Below, in pieces: positions 35,379 to 47,624 of a stretch of 64,000 nt of DNA (position 1 is the stretch's first letter; every line of letters starts with the position of its first letter). The DNA comes from Corynespora cassiicola. Taxonomy: Eukaryota > Ascomycota > Dothideomycetes > Pleosporales > Corynesporascaceae. Location: positions 1,178,001 to 1,242,000 of the forward strand of contig JAEUWY010000001.1 of the NCBI GenBank assembly GCA_022059125.1. Reading direction: 5' to 3'. Under the pieces are notes generated by a model that was given only the letters and a program-made list of their open reading frames with translations, did no database searches and was not told the origin of the DNA. A program made the translations under genes and the position numbers.

Positions 35379-38300
35379 ATGGCGGCTTATTCGCTTCCCT
35401 CGCAGTCCGAGATGGATAACGACTTGGATGCAGGCCCCGACTCTGCAGATGGATCGTCGCGTGGAGGCATGCAGCGGGCGGTGCGTCAGCCATACGAAAG
35501 CCATGTCGTTGACTAACTGTGTATCGGCAAAGTGCGATTCGTGCCGGTCCAGGAAAATTCGATGTGATAGGACTCAGCCTTGTTCAAATTGCAAAGCCAG
35601 CAAGTTGGGTATGTGCACTGGTTACCCGGTCTTGGTACTTGAGTGCCTACCTAGATGCCTAGGTAGCTATCATCCCACTGACTGAAAGGCCAGTTTGCAC
35701 CACCACCCAGCCCACCCAAAAACCAAGCGCAAAACGAGTTCACATCTCCGACGAATAGTGAGTTACTCTCATCTTGCCTTTTGTTCCGACTTGAATTTGC
35801 ATGTGCGGCCTATATCTTCTACAAGCCAGGCGTCGCTTGCATCATCCTCATCGAAGGGAGACGCGCTCCCGTTTCCTACCTATGCATGATAGTCCTTGCA
35901 GCAACGAGGTTTTTGCTTTGCTAAGCTTTTTGACCCCACAAAATAGAACCCGACCCCCGACAACAGCCATCAACCCGCTAATTCCATCACAGCGAGCGAA
36001 AGATAGATCGGATTGAGGATCGCTTGGCAGGTATCGAGAACGTCCTGGAACTTCTTGCAGCCAAACTCGGCAACCTTGACCTCCAAAAAGATGTCGAACA
36101 ACAAAGCAGTCAACGATCAAGTAAGGTTGGCAGAAGTCCTCACGCGAGCACCCCTGCCCCCTTCGAGGGCGAAACTACCATGACCGTCCAATCCGAATTT
36201 GCTCGTGAGCTTTTGAAACAAGCCGTAGACAGCACGCCGTCCATAGAGCACAATGCCGAAGTCAAGGCGGCTTTGACGTCCCTACAAGACATGGTCAGCA
36301 GGGCTCAGAATACTGGTGCTCCCAGGCTCGAACAGCCGTTCTTCAAAGAATCGTTTGCTGAACTGGACCCCAGTAAACTAGAGCGACCACCCTGGGACGC
36401 AGTAATTGAAGTACTTGATAAGGCAGCAAGTACGTGCAGATGCTCCCCTTTCGACATGCCAAACTAAACGTTTGCAGAATACCCATCCATGTGCTTCGCC
36501 ATCTTCCTCCCGTTCGTGAGATTTGTGGATATCGATGCAGTGCTTAAAGAGGCATATACATCGCCTGTAGACTGCCCTGTCAGCCGCAGAGTTTTGATAT
36601 TCGGCGTCTTGTACAACCTCTTCCAAGAATTCACCTCGGATCATTTCGTACACGGACAAGGTAACGAAGGTTACCGTATATACGCTGCTCAATCAAAACG
36701 GCAACTTGAGCTAGCCATGAGTCAACTTGATCTATACATCCAGCCCACATTCGAGAACATCGTGGCGCTTGTTCTAGCGGGCGCATATGCTGTCGAGATG
36801 AGCAAGCCTTCACTGTGTTGGGTCATGATTTCTCATGCCGCCGGACTCTGCCAAAATCTAGGATATCACCGTTATTCTACAATGAAAGATGACGCCGAAG
36901 AAGAACGTGCCTCGAAACTGAACTTATTCTGGTTTATCTACATGTTGGACAAGACTCTCTCCCTTCGTCTCGGCCGCGCCTCGACCATCCAAGATTGGGA
37001 TATTTCATTGCCCTATCTCGTCGGCGAGTATATCAACCCCCCGAAGGATTCCTGTGTGGAGCCAGCAGGTGGGAGCGAGATGATGATATATTGGATCAAG
37101 GTCGCACAGATACAAGGCCAAGCATACGAGAAGCTGTTCAGCCCCGCAGGGTCTCTGAAGTCGCCACAGGAACGGACAAGAATTGCCCAGGATCTTGTTT
37201 GTACACTCGATCGCGCGTGGGCGGAACGCGGAGACGGCTTCAACATGGACTTCTCCATGGGTTCCAAAGCGATCAAGGAGAAACTAAGAAAATTACATGG
37301 CACATTACCAAGTAATGGTGGAGACAAGACTTCTAAACGAAAACGGTACTCACCCTATCCATCCCCAGGAGGCGAGGCATCTAGAGCGTCCAATCAAGGC
37401 CCAGCGCCCTTGTCTCCAGATTTACCCAACTCAACCAACCCGTCAAACGCCTTTGAAAAGGCCATGGAGTTGTTTGTAGGTCTTTCTAAACTTTTCCACG
37501 CGATATGATTCGCTGACGCATCATTTTCTTCAAGTATCTGTCCGATGTTGTGATGCACTATTCGACTTGTGCATTAATCCAACGCGCCCAGACCTCAGCT
37601 CACGGAACCTTTACAGATGACTGTCTCGAATCATCTCGAGAAGCTCTCCGCGCGCACGAGAAATGCAATAAACAATTCAATGTCAAAGGAAATGAAGACA
37701 TGTGGTCGGGGTATGTGCATTGGTCAATCCTCCAAGCTCCATTCACACCCTTCATCGTGATCTTCTGTAAATCCATCTCGTCTTGCGACCTAAACGAGCT
37801 TGCTACACTCTCCGATTTCGTGACATCACTAGAGTCTGCCCGCACCGTTTCAGAAGGTGCAGACAAATTGTACAAGATGTGCCACCTTTTCTTACAGGCA
37901 AGTCTCCGGGTGAGGTGTTAGGTTTGTCCACACATTAACCTTCTTAGGTCGCACGGTTGTACATCGAAGCCAAGCGCAAAGAGCATCCTGGCCAGTCTAA
38001 TACCACCCTTCAGAGCCCCCTACCAACTAGCTCACCAGGCTTTTTTCCCGCGAATGCCAATGAAAACTTCGACCTCAGCACCATGGCTCAGTTTGATCCT
38101 TATCTGAGCGCGCTCGGCCTTGCACCTACACCAGTGATTGGTTCCTGGCCCGCTGGCCCTACTGCTCGGTTTGCACCCGTGCAGTCCAGCCTGAATCCGT
38201 CTGTGAGCCCATATACGCAAGCACAGACCCTGGATGGTAACTCCAATCCCGTGGGGTCTCCGAGCAATGGGCTGGGAAGCGCACAGGGGCAAACTGCGCC

Positions 38301-38409
38301 CGGGTTAGCATCGGGGCAGAATCCAATGCAGGACTGGTTCTCTGGGAGTCGGTATATAATGGGTCTGATGGAACAGGACGATATCAATATGCCGGATTTT
38401 AGCTTTTGA
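35379..38409 (+). CDS. Zn2Cys6 transcription factor with fungal-specific domain
   Basis: Seven exons: 35379-35480, 35533-35608, 35694-35757, 35993-36429, 36478-37475, 37535-37897 and 37948-38409. Total 2,502 nt, 833 residues. The zinc cluster (residues 35-61, QRACDSCRSRKIRCDR onward) has canonical spacing and is assembled from exons 1-3. A basic coiled-coil segment ERKIDRIEDRLAGIENVLE follows near residue 82. The middle region (roughly 260-560), including GLCQNLGYHRYS-like sequence and FWFIYMLDKTLSLRLGRAS, matches the fungal-specific transcription factor domain. The C-terminal 150 residues are Pro/Ser/Gln-rich, suiting an activation domain. Intron 3 is long (235 bp), and intron 6 has a GC donor. 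It is a nuclear regulator and a candidate controller of the divergent ABC transporter. Confidence 0.92.
37898..37947 (+). other. GC-AG intron
   Basis: The exon end CAG is followed by GCAAGT, and the intron ends CTTCTTAG. Using it joins MCHLFLQ to VARLYIEAKR in frame; no GT site nearby preserves that conserved join. GC-AG introns are a known minority class. Confidence 0.75.
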
Positions 38410-38930
38410 TAGGCGTTAGGATTAGGTTACTCGCTTGTCAAAAGCTTAGAATTGACGGCTTGCAATGGGTCACATGGAGGAAAAAGAGGATGGGATTGGC
38501 ATTAAATGGAATGCAACTATCGTGTTACGGTATGCATGTCACTCTGAGTTTGCGTGTTCTTGTACTGGGAATCCAACGTATGGCGGGTTTGGGGATAGAT
38601 AGTGACCACTGTACCGAATGGGATGTACGTTGTTGATGAGTTTTTTGTCCTCGTACCTTGGTCTATCCCCACTGATGACATGTGCGTGACATGCTCAGCA
38701 GTAAATGCTTGAATTTGTCAGAGTGTATGGCTTCTAGCACACTTGCGTAACAACGCTATCAAGTTTAGTGCCTAAAATCATGCTCTAAACCAGTGTCAGC
38801 ACAGTTCCGTTTTTTTTTTTTGAGTATGGATCCGTCATACTCTGTAGCGTCGAAATATGATATAAGAATAGAGCACAGAAGATGTGAGCTGACTGCATCA
38901 TCATAAATCCTCTAGTACTCAGTCACAAAT
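38410..38930. other. Intergenic
   Basis: 3' flank of the regulator and promoter of the small secreted protein gene. It contains a T run near 38810-38820. No gene seen. Confidence 0.5.
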
Positions 38931-39661
38931 ATGCGTTCAACCAAGCCACTTTTATGCCTGGCAAGCCTTTGCCTAGGTACTCTTGCTGCTCCAACTACTC
39001 CTTCGAAATATTTTCTGCATTCACACTCATTTTATCCTGAAGTAATTCCAGGCGAAGAAATGCCCTCCCTTGCCTCTCTAGGCCTCACAAACGACGATTT
39101 ATACACGAAATCTTACTTTCCTGAAGGTATAAAGACAACCTCCAATAACACTCTGAAACTATCACTCTGCTATCTCATCATCACCTGACGTATCCAGCAC
39201 TCTTCGGCACAGATGCCCATACAGCAACGCCCAACTGCGAGCACGACATAGCACCCTGCGATAAAGCTTCAGCCGAAGCCCTCGCAAACTACCTCTACAA
39301 CCTGGGGACGCAGGACTGCCGCCTCAAAGGTAGACCCACCGAGTTCGCCATCGCCGGCGATTGTCTCGCCCAGGGAAGCTCCATGGCCGAAGGCTTCGCA
39401 AGTAGCTACTGGTACGCCACCCCGTATCCCCCGGCTCCAAAGCCCATCCCGAAAACGAGGCTGAAGCAAAGCAAACAGCCGCGACGTAGCAATCGGCGCC
39501 TGGTGGATCGTCAACAACTGCTCCCCCAACTCCAAAACCGCCGGTCTCTATTCCCTACACCCCCACGCATCCTCTGTCCATCTCTAACCCCTCTTATAGG
39601 CAGCGCCCTCGCCTACGGCAACGGAAACCTCATCATAACCCTCAAATCCAAAGCAGGCTAG
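38931..39661 (+). CDS. Small secreted six-cysteine protein (effector-like candidate)
   Basis: Four exons, 38931-39126, 39198-39411, 39467-39543 and 39600-39661, with introns of 55-71 bp, close to 549 nt (182 residues). Residues 1-20 form a clear signal peptide (hydrophobic core LLCLASLCLGTLA, cleavage near LAA-PT). The mature part carries six cysteines (PNCEHD, APCDK, QDCRL, GDCLA, SYCKA, NNCSP), an even number that suits three disulfides, plus SSYCKANSRDVAIGAWWIVNNC and a C-terminal AYGNGNLIITL strand. From memory this resembles a widespread family of small fungal secreted proteins without known function. Splicing is required: the unspliced ORF stops at 39188. Secretion is well supported; any role in host interaction is speculation. 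Confidence 0.8.
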
Positions 39662-40739
39662 CGGCTCGCAGCTCCACGCTCTCGCCTAGCTCCGACCCGG
39701 ATCTAGACCCCCATCCCCACTTCTCTCACAACCTCCAACGTCCACCCATGCGGAGAGATTCTAGAAGCGCGATATTTGAAGGGTTTTGAGGCGCGAGGGG
39801 ATAGGGTTTGTGGAGAGGAGGGCTAGCTCCGATCGTTTTGTTACTGCGATGGGAAGGCGAGGGCGAAAAGTGTGGATTTATGCCTCGGATGATCTGCTTT
39901 GTGGCGTTGGGGGTAGGGATGTTCCTGGGTGGGGTTGAGTAATCATAGGAGGGGTGGTGGATTTCCTATCTATGAGATGGTGTTGATTAGGGTGGTGTTT
40001 GTTTGGAGTGATGTTGCTCTGGGCTGCTTTGCTGGATGGGCTCGTCGTGATGGTGACGGTGGTGGTGGTGGAGCGACGGGCGGGCCTGTGGCTTGAGTGC
40101 CGGTCGTTGAGGTGTACATCGCATTCTACATTTGATCAACTCTGGCTCTCGGGCATCGTTTTTTGCCCGCTTCGTTCGAGATTAGATTGCGATCCGCGTG
40201 ATTGTCGATGCTGGGATTTTGTCGGTGTTGAGATGTGTTGGTGATGTGTCTTCGTCTCAAGTGTGTTCAGAGGCCAAGAAGCAGCAAAAGAACCCAAAAC
40301 ATCCTGTAGAGAGCCAGGCCACCCACACGACCGTCCATCTCCACAACGGCTACATCCATCAACGTCCACCAACTCCCCGCCATATCGACGTCCGGTCGAC
40401 GGTGTTGAGGAGCCGCGCCTCAGTGTGGCTGAGCAGTCAATCAGGGGCCGAGACCCGTCTTGATTGGCGCAGGGATGTCATGAGCGCCTCCATGACGGAA
40501 TCGCCAGCTGCAGCCTCGCCCAGCTTGCTTCCTTGGAGCACTCGACCCGCCGTTCCCCTCTCCTGAACGCTATTGCTTTTATTTCCCTTCGGCCCTGTTG
40601 TTTATTATCCTTAGCCATCTTCATATAGCCGTTAATGTCTTAATTCCAGGGTACTGCCCCCCCTTCCTTTCTTCTTTTTTTTCTCCCTCCTCTGCAAGCG
40701 AGGACAAGCTCCGCGGCCTAGCAAGCACACCGTGAATCA
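39662..40739. other. Intergenic, no gene recognised
   Basis: About 1.1 kb with G-rich then C/T-rich stretches. A pyrimidine-rich tract (about 40560-40690) precedes the next gene, as is common in filamentous-fungal promoters. ORFs of about 120 codons here lack motifs. Confidence 0.5.
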
Positions 40740-43700
40740 ATGCCCGATCAGCGCCCGCAATCATGGCATTACCAGCCTGATATCGCGAGTCTGTCGCCGG
40801 ATTCGCACACTGCGCAGCTGCTGGTACTCCCCACCGCCATCGCGCGCCCTTGAGTCTTTTCTCTGACTGTTCTAGCAACACGCCACCGCCGACCATCTGC
40901 ACCTCACATCGCGCCGGTTCTTCATCGGTCCCATCCCGGTACGCTCCCCCGATATCTCGCCTTTTTTTTGCACGACGAAGCTCATATACTGGCTAGGAAT
41001 CATGGCTTAAGACGCACCGCCGTGATTGGTATAAGCACCACCTTCACATCAACTACTCGACCCGTACCGCATCGTTCTCGTCAGACCCTCGCGAGTCGCG
41101 CCTCCGTCGTTTGTCGGGCCTTGAGGGTCCCAGCGCCTCGGCCCTCTTTCAGCACAGTTTTCCGCAGCCAGGGGACCTTGAAGTGGAGCAAGAAACGGGC
41201 GAGCAGAATGGAGAGGTCAATGGCAACGCAAACGGCCAGGCGGAAGTTCAGGTCACCGATAATGCGAGTACGAGCGCGAGCGGTCAGGCGAATGGACAAG
41301 CAAATGGACAAGCCAATGGGCACGGAGAGGCAAATGGCTCGAGTAGCATACCGCCCAAAGTAGACTCTGCGGCTGCGCTGGCTGTACCCCGTGCATCTTC
41401 GCAAAAGGAGGACATCATGTCCCCCGACGACGAGGAATTTGTCGATGCGGCATCAGAGCCGGACGAGGACCTGCGTGTATATACCCACGAGGAGGGCGAG
41501 TTCGACCCTAGGGAGCAGCTCACGCGACGACAATCCAGCGCTCGGTCCTTTGTCACCGCATCGTCCACCCAAGATCCCGACAGCGAGTCCCATGCCGGCG
41601 AAGCATCAGCGCAACAGCAGGGACAGGTGCAGGAGCAGGCAAGTGGCTTAAAAGTTCCTACGAAAGAGGAGGATGGGCAAGGAGCAGCAGGCAAACGGCC
41701 GCTTTCTACCGTGGAGAGCAGCAATGGTGGCCCTTCGGGGTCCACCACTGGAGAGCCCTCGGTAGATGACGTGTCTACTACTTCTTTGCTACACAAGACT
41801 GACTCGAGCAAGGCACAGCCCGTTTCTAATGTGCAGTCGCAACCCAAGAGCATTCTGAACAGGGTCAAGAGGAGGTCTGAACAGCGCTCGTCGGGGACTC
41901 CTGCATCCAGCGACAATGACCTTACGCGTAGGCGATCCAACCTGCGCAATCTCGTCAAGTTCGACATTCCAGAAGACTCGAAGCGCGCATCAGTCCATCT
42001 CAAAGCGAAGCAGGCACAGATGACGATTCAGCGTGCGTCTATCCGGTTGCGGAGGACAAAGATCAAGGACGGGCTCGTCGTGAAGATGGAGCGCATGCTC
42101 GTGCGTGTCGACATGGCAGGCAAAGATGTGCCGGATGAGTTTGATGAGAACGAGAGCCAAAAGATTGACCTCCGTGTCAAGGACAAGTGGAGAGAGTACA
42201 TGGTCGTCTGCAGGCAGAGCACGTCTGAAGAGGCCGAGTTTGTCCTGCAAATGTATAAGACTCGAGTGAGTATGCACATCATCGTCCTCCAGGTTGTGCT
42301 GACATGTTAGGTCATTCCTGAAATCGAACAAGCCGATGCTAGTAAAAAGGCCGCCTTTCAGATTCCTCTCGGTCGCAAAGTCACCAAAGTTAACATGTTC
42401 TCGTCGCTCGACAAATCAGTCGTCGTTTGGCAGCCCGTATCCCGCGGTACCCGCATCTTCATCATGCAGGCGCGCACCGCCTCCAATGCTGTTGAATGGT
42501 ACACATTCCTCCGGAACGTCCTAGGGTGGCGGCGAGCGTCTGAACTCCTAATCAGCGTACCTGACCTTAGCGTTAGTCTTCGGATAACTGACCCTTTCAA
42601 AAGCCTCGAGGCATCGCAGAATGATGCACAGCAGGCTAATGATTCGGATGAGGAGGCCGTCTTGAAGACTATGCAGGAAGAGCAGGCCGTCGCCCAGAAC
42701 CTGATCCGGCGGTGCCTAGACCAGCTGAAAGACGCGCCTGAGTGGGAAGATGTCCTCAACTCGTGGATTAGGAACCAGCGCATGGGCCTCGCGTGGAAGC
42801 GTTACGACCGACTCGAGTGGATACACGGCGCCAACGAACGCAGAATGTACGGTACAATTGCTATGCAAAAGTCTCATGAGCTAGAACTGCGGCCAAAGAT
42901 CCACTATCCCACCACCGCTGTGACAAAGAAGAAGAAAAAGACACTGACCGAGCCAGTACCGGTGGAAGGTTTCCTTATTCGCCTGACTGGACAGCGTGGT
43001 AGAGCTAAGCGCTTGGGTCTCATGTATCACAAACAGCTGTACTTTGCAACTCATGATCATTTCCTAGTCTTCTCTCGGCCGACTAAGGCAACACCGCCGC
43101 CGCCACCCAAGTTGCCGGCTTCAGAGAGGGCCAATGTACCGACCGCAGATGTGATCAAGGATAAGACACCAGACACCTGGGCCATCAATCCGTACCCCGT
43201 ACTGGATGATCATGTCGAATGGCTGGCAGAAGGCCATTCTGGGACACCAGAGAGTAGGCGAGTGCATGACGAGGATGCTGCAGATGAGGCGCAACGCAAA
43301 GGCCAAAATCTGCTTGACTGCGACGGGTACATCAACCTCGCCGACATTAAGAAGGTTCGCAAGGCCAAAAAGGGCGAAACACCAGTGGATGATGGTATCG
43401 AGTCGGGTTCCGACGTTGACTTTGACGAGGAAGTGAACGATTCGGCGGAGGAAGACGGCGTGGTCAAGGACTTTGATGCTGATCGCACATTCGAACTTGT
43501 CATGAAGAACGGACTCATCATCAGACTACAGGCCGCCGACAAACCTCGCCGAAAACAGTGGATCAAGCATCTCCGTGCTCTGACTAAGTACTGGAAGCAC
43601 CGTACGTCGATGGATATTGCGCTATACAAATCAACACGTGCGCGCAACTTGAGCGCGCTCAACATCGATGAAGAAGCCGAAGCCTACGTAGGCCAATTCG

Positions 43701-44377
43701 CCAAAAAGTGGGAAGTCACGCAATCTTTTGCCTCGCCCCAGCTTTACAACATGTGCGGCATCGCCTCATGCCGTGCTATCCACATGAGCGGCATGCTCTA
43801 TCGCAAGCCGCGCATACACGCTCCGTTTACGCGTTGCAGCGTCATCCTCACCTCAGGAACCCTCCTCATATTCCAGGACGTTCTGCGCAGCAAAATCGGC
43901 AAGCAGCTCGCTCACATCCACCACGAGCGCATTGCAAACCTGGACCTTAAGGATTGTTACATTTACTCGGGCCTCCTGACTGAGTCAGATCTCTTGTACC
44001 AAAACCAAACCTTCGACTCGAACAAACCAGGCCACCACGCCCTGCCCCGAATCTACCTGGAAGATGGCTGGACCTCGACTGACGAGGATGTCATGACCAC
44101 GTTTGTGGTCTGGCATGGGAAAAGCAAGTCCTGGTTCCGCGCTGAGGAGGGCGCTGGCGGTGGTGAGCAGCATGCCAAAATGGGCAAGAGGAGGAAGCTG
44201 AAACGTGTGGCTAAGCTTGGGTCCAAAGGCCGTAGTGTGGTTTTTCGGGCTAGGAGCCGGGCGGAGAGGGACCATTGGGTGCTGGCGATTCAGAACGAGA
44301 TTGAGCGCGTGCAGGGGCTTCAGGCGGAGGATTTTAGGATCGAGGAGAGTGCGGAGGGGGGTGTTGGGCCGGCATGA
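40740..44377 (+). CDS. Spo71/Mug56-like PH-domain sporulation protein
   Basis: Four exons, 40740-40823, 40876-40938, 40997-42265 and 42311-44377, close to 3,483 nt, or 1,160 residues. The two short 5' exons were added because they yield HLTSRRFFIGPIP joined to ESWLKTHRRDWY, the conserved N-terminus of Spo71-like proteins; the long ORF alone begins at a TTG. Residues about 80-330 are low complexity, with an NGQA-type repeat near 41280-41330. PH-like regions follow (about residues 690-890 and 960-1135), the last with VVFRARSRAERDHWVLAIQNEI. In yeast Spo71 acts with Vps13 in prospore-membrane growth; the equivalent role in a mould would be ascospore formation or membrane-lipid transfer, which is inference. 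The structure is confident; the ortholog name is fairly confident. Confidence 0.88.
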
Positions 44378-46145
44378 TGAGGGAGGCAGGCAGGAATTGG
44401 GCGTGAAGGCTTGGGGGTGTTTGTGGGGGACGAGTGACAGACTACCTAGGACCTTGAGGGTGTGGACATACGGGGTTTAGCGGCTCTTTTGCGCAGATGA
44501 TATTGATAATGTGATTTTACTTTTCATGTGTGGGGTTTCAGATGTATGGATTTCGCATGTGGAGTTGTCTGTTTGTTGTTTGGTGTTGGTTAGAGCCTAC
44601 TTTCTGTTCGATTTAGGTTTAACTATTAAACTTGGGGGTACAGAGGACTGCTGCTGGGTATTTGTGGGGGCAAATTTTTTAAATTAATGGCTAGTGGAAC
44701 AAAATAATGGTGTTTATTTGCCCAGGAAGAAAAATGCAGGGATTGCATAGATGCTGATGTGCGTCTGTATATGCATTAACTATTCTGACCTTATAGGCAT
44801 GCTAGAAGGCGGGTGTATTACCTTATAAACATATCAGAAGGATAATGATGTGTGGAAAGAGGACTTACATGATATGATTCAATGTTTTCGGCCTTATGGA
44901 GTGACTCTTGGAGAAGGAGAGTAATTTGTAGAACAGGTACACAGACCAGACAGATTTAAAGGGCTTTGTATGCACCTTTCTAGATATTTAGTTCTAGAGC
45001 AAGAGAATTCGCATGACGGCTAATTATTGTTACTACTTAGAACAGAGTCATAATACATGCATATCATGGATGACTATTGTAGATAATTATAATGGTTGAG
45101 AGTGGAGAAGGTTGCAGCACGTCTGAGTATATTGTACAGGAATGAGACAGGGCTTCAGCATGCGACGAATAGCATCGAAGCAACAACAAACTAGACCAGA
45201 GTCCGATCCGAGGGTGAATTTTCAACAAAACCTCCTTCACTATCATTCCGGCCCCCATCGACACTGATTCTGGCATTTCCCTTCACATGGTTAGTGCCAT
45301 CTAATATATCTGGCTCTGCACTATATAGCTACCGGATGAGAATTATCCATTTGATACGACTATACTTGATCGAAGCGGTTTCGGCGTCGAAGTTTGAGCC
45401 AATAGAGGAATGCTGGGATGCCAATGTTGGCGAGCAAAGCTAGCGCTGCCAGGAGAGTTTGTGTTGAGCCAAAAACAAATGTTTCGTCACTGCGGTGAAG
45501 TAGCAACATGGCAAGGACAAAGTGCAACTTAACAACTATGACGAAGTTGGCAAAAATGGTTTGGGACTTAGTCAACATGGAGTGTTGAAGAAGGTAAAGT
45601 TGTAGTGTGGAGAAAGTGAGAGATGTCATGGGTTGAAAACTGTGGAAAGATGTGGTAGGTTGAACTGTGGATATCCATCAATTGAAAATAGGCGTACCGT
45701 TGTCATGGAACTCTCCTGGTGTCGCACAGAAAATGGCAGGATCCAACCAGAGCAGTCATTCTAGATGTCTTGTTGATGGATTGGCTGACTCTTACGGCCC
45801 AGAAAGATGCTGGTTGATTGTATTAAGCGGAAAGCGGGGAGTAACCCTAATAAAAAAAGGCCCGTGGATGTTTCAATTTCGATGGAACAGGAAAGATATC
45901 GTGCTTTGCCTTGAATGGGTATCACACCTCCAGTACAAGCACTGCATTACAGGCCTACGTCAAAACGAGGCTGTCGCCCTTAATTCCGAGAGAAATCATG
46001 TGCCTGCAGATTGCTAAACCTGTATTTGTGGTCTATCATAAGAAAACATTGCAAAAAATAGAAAATACAAACTTCAAACTTAATCGACCGTAAGAACACG
46101 AAGACCCATATATCCACAATCATTCAAGTCGAACCCTGCGACCCT
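44378..46145. other. A+T-rich intergenic stretch
   Basis: The A+T content is high, particularly at about 44480-45060. It holds only a possible small membrane ORF (45360-45629, listed separately) and a 116-codon ORF at 45667-46017 with no motif. Confidence 0.5.
45360..45629 (-). CDS. Possible small membrane protein (89 residues), doubtful
   Basis: A single open frame starting at an ATG with two hydrophobic stretches (FANFVIVVKLHFVLAMLLL and the later TLLAALALLANIGIPAFLYWL) and a basic C-terminus KLRRRNRF. This layout could be a two-span membrane peptide, but A+T-rich sequence easily produces hydrophobic ORFs. No relative is recognised, and no splice sites are needed. Listed for completeness only. 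Confidence 0.25.
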   Translation of the reverse strand: MTSLTFSTLQLYLLQHSMLTKSQTIFANFVIVVKLHFVLAMLLLHRSDETFVFGSTQTLLAALALLANIGIPAFLYWLKLRRRNRFDQV

Positions 46146-47047
46146 CTAGATATCGTTCCTCGTAAAGTCTCCAACCGCATCGCGACACGGAACACCACAC
46201 CTGTACCAATACGTTCCTGCACCATCACCAGAGTCACCTTCAGTGCAGATGTTATCATATCCGCCCGTCGCACGGTCAAACTTGGTCGTAGCCTCTGTAT
46301 TCGATCAGTATTGTTAATCTTCATGGTCATGTCAAGCGGTGATTCGGAACACTGACCCTTGTGCATATCGATAAAGACAGGCGGGTTGAGATTCAACAAG
46401 TGAAGCATGGGATTCCTCAACCCATCGCCGGCTCCGGGAGTGACACCACCTGCTGCGGTGCTGCGCTTGAATTAGCCATATCCTGATGCGGAAAAGAGAA
46501 GAAGCAAGGAATCAAACTCACTACTTGATCATTACATCGCCCACATTCGCCCTCCCCGGGGCATCAGGGAAACTTAGGTACTGCTCCCCATCCAAGAAGC
46601 ACACGTTCCAGTCCCCGCGATCGGTCTGGCGACATTAGCGCCCCAGTCGAACTTTGAGAAGGCATGGGAGAACTCACAAAAGCAGGCTCACCTCCAGGCG
46701 ATGCGCCAGCAACACAGTTTCCACCATGCGTAGAGCGTACTTCAACTATATTCCCGCAAGTGTTAGCTCATAATGCATTTCGCTGGAGTGAAGTAGGGAA
46801 ACGAAGAGGGGGAAGACGTACTGACGCAGTTTCCGCTCTCGGGGTCCCACGGTGGTGGAGGGGAGTCCATGAACTGAAGGCCAGCGAAAACCATGTTGAG
46901 GAGAAAGAGGCCAGCCTCTACGACTCCAAAGATGCGCTTGTCCATTTGCTCACGGGCTGAGAGTTGTTTCTCCTCTTGAGAGGGAGCGGGAGCCGCATGG
47001 GCGAGAGTTGCGAGGAGGGCAAGGGCGACGGGCTTTGGAATATGCAT
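46146..47047 (-). CDS. Secreted cysteine-containing protein with Kex2 site
   Basis: Five exons, 47047-46822, 46745-46678, 46625-46522, 46460-46357 and 46294-46146, close to 651 nt, or 216 residues. Residues 1-20 are a signal peptide (HIPKPVALALLATLAHAAPA). A Lys-Arg at 37-38 is a candidate Kex2 processing site. The mature part has six cysteines (SGNC, GGNC, NVCF, NICTE, YRCG, VPCRD) and motifs WNVCFLDGEQYLSF and GTYWYRCGVPCRD. The five-exon model was chosen because the splice sites keep one frame from the leader to the stop; no single ORF covers more than a third of it. The family is not recognised. The product is extracellular; it may be a wall-associated or effector-like protein, but nothing here shows a function. 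Confidence 0.75.
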
Positions 47048-47624
47048 GATGATGTAGGGAGAAAGGTATGTATAGAATCTTGTAATGTAGGTAGATTGGG
47101 TATATGAATGCCAGTGAAGAAGGAATGTATAGAGAAAGAGGAGCTGATCTGCCCCTTCAACAGCATCTCCCACCTGTCTTTATACAGGTCCTCCCATTTC
47201 CACTTCGACTACGGACTTTGCAGTGCCATCGCCCAAGATCCAAACCCCCAATTCAGCTGTCGCAGATGGCCGCCTTGGCGATGAAGGCTGAGTCGCATGG
47301 GGCCAAACCCAACTTCAGGGACCCCAGATCTGATCGCTAGCACGGCCCCGATCTCCCTCTTCGGGGAATTAACTCGCCAGCCAGCGGACTCGCTTGAGCA
47401 GAATGATCCTGAGGCCATTGTTTCATCATCGCGAGGTCCGGTTAGTGGGCCGCGATAGCAAACATGAGATGGAAAGCCGGACGCCACGACTCTGTCCGCG
47501 CAGCCAATTGCTCGGCACGGATCACCAACCATCGAAGCGTCCGCGGTTGTGCCTGCAAAAATGGCGATTTGATTTGCACGGTAGAAATAGAAATGCAGGG
47601 TGTCTGAGTGACGTCGAAACGAAA
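47048..47624. other. Intergenic
   Basis: Upstream of the secreted-protein gene and downstream of the RING/YEATS-like gene. ORFs crossing it on either strand overlap the RING/YEATS-like exons antisense or out of frame and were discounted. Confidence 0.45.

Noticed and set aside
41284..42003. 239-codon minus-strand ORF inside the Spo71-like gene
   Set aside because: Antisense shadow of the low-complexity Ser/Gly/Gln region; no motif.
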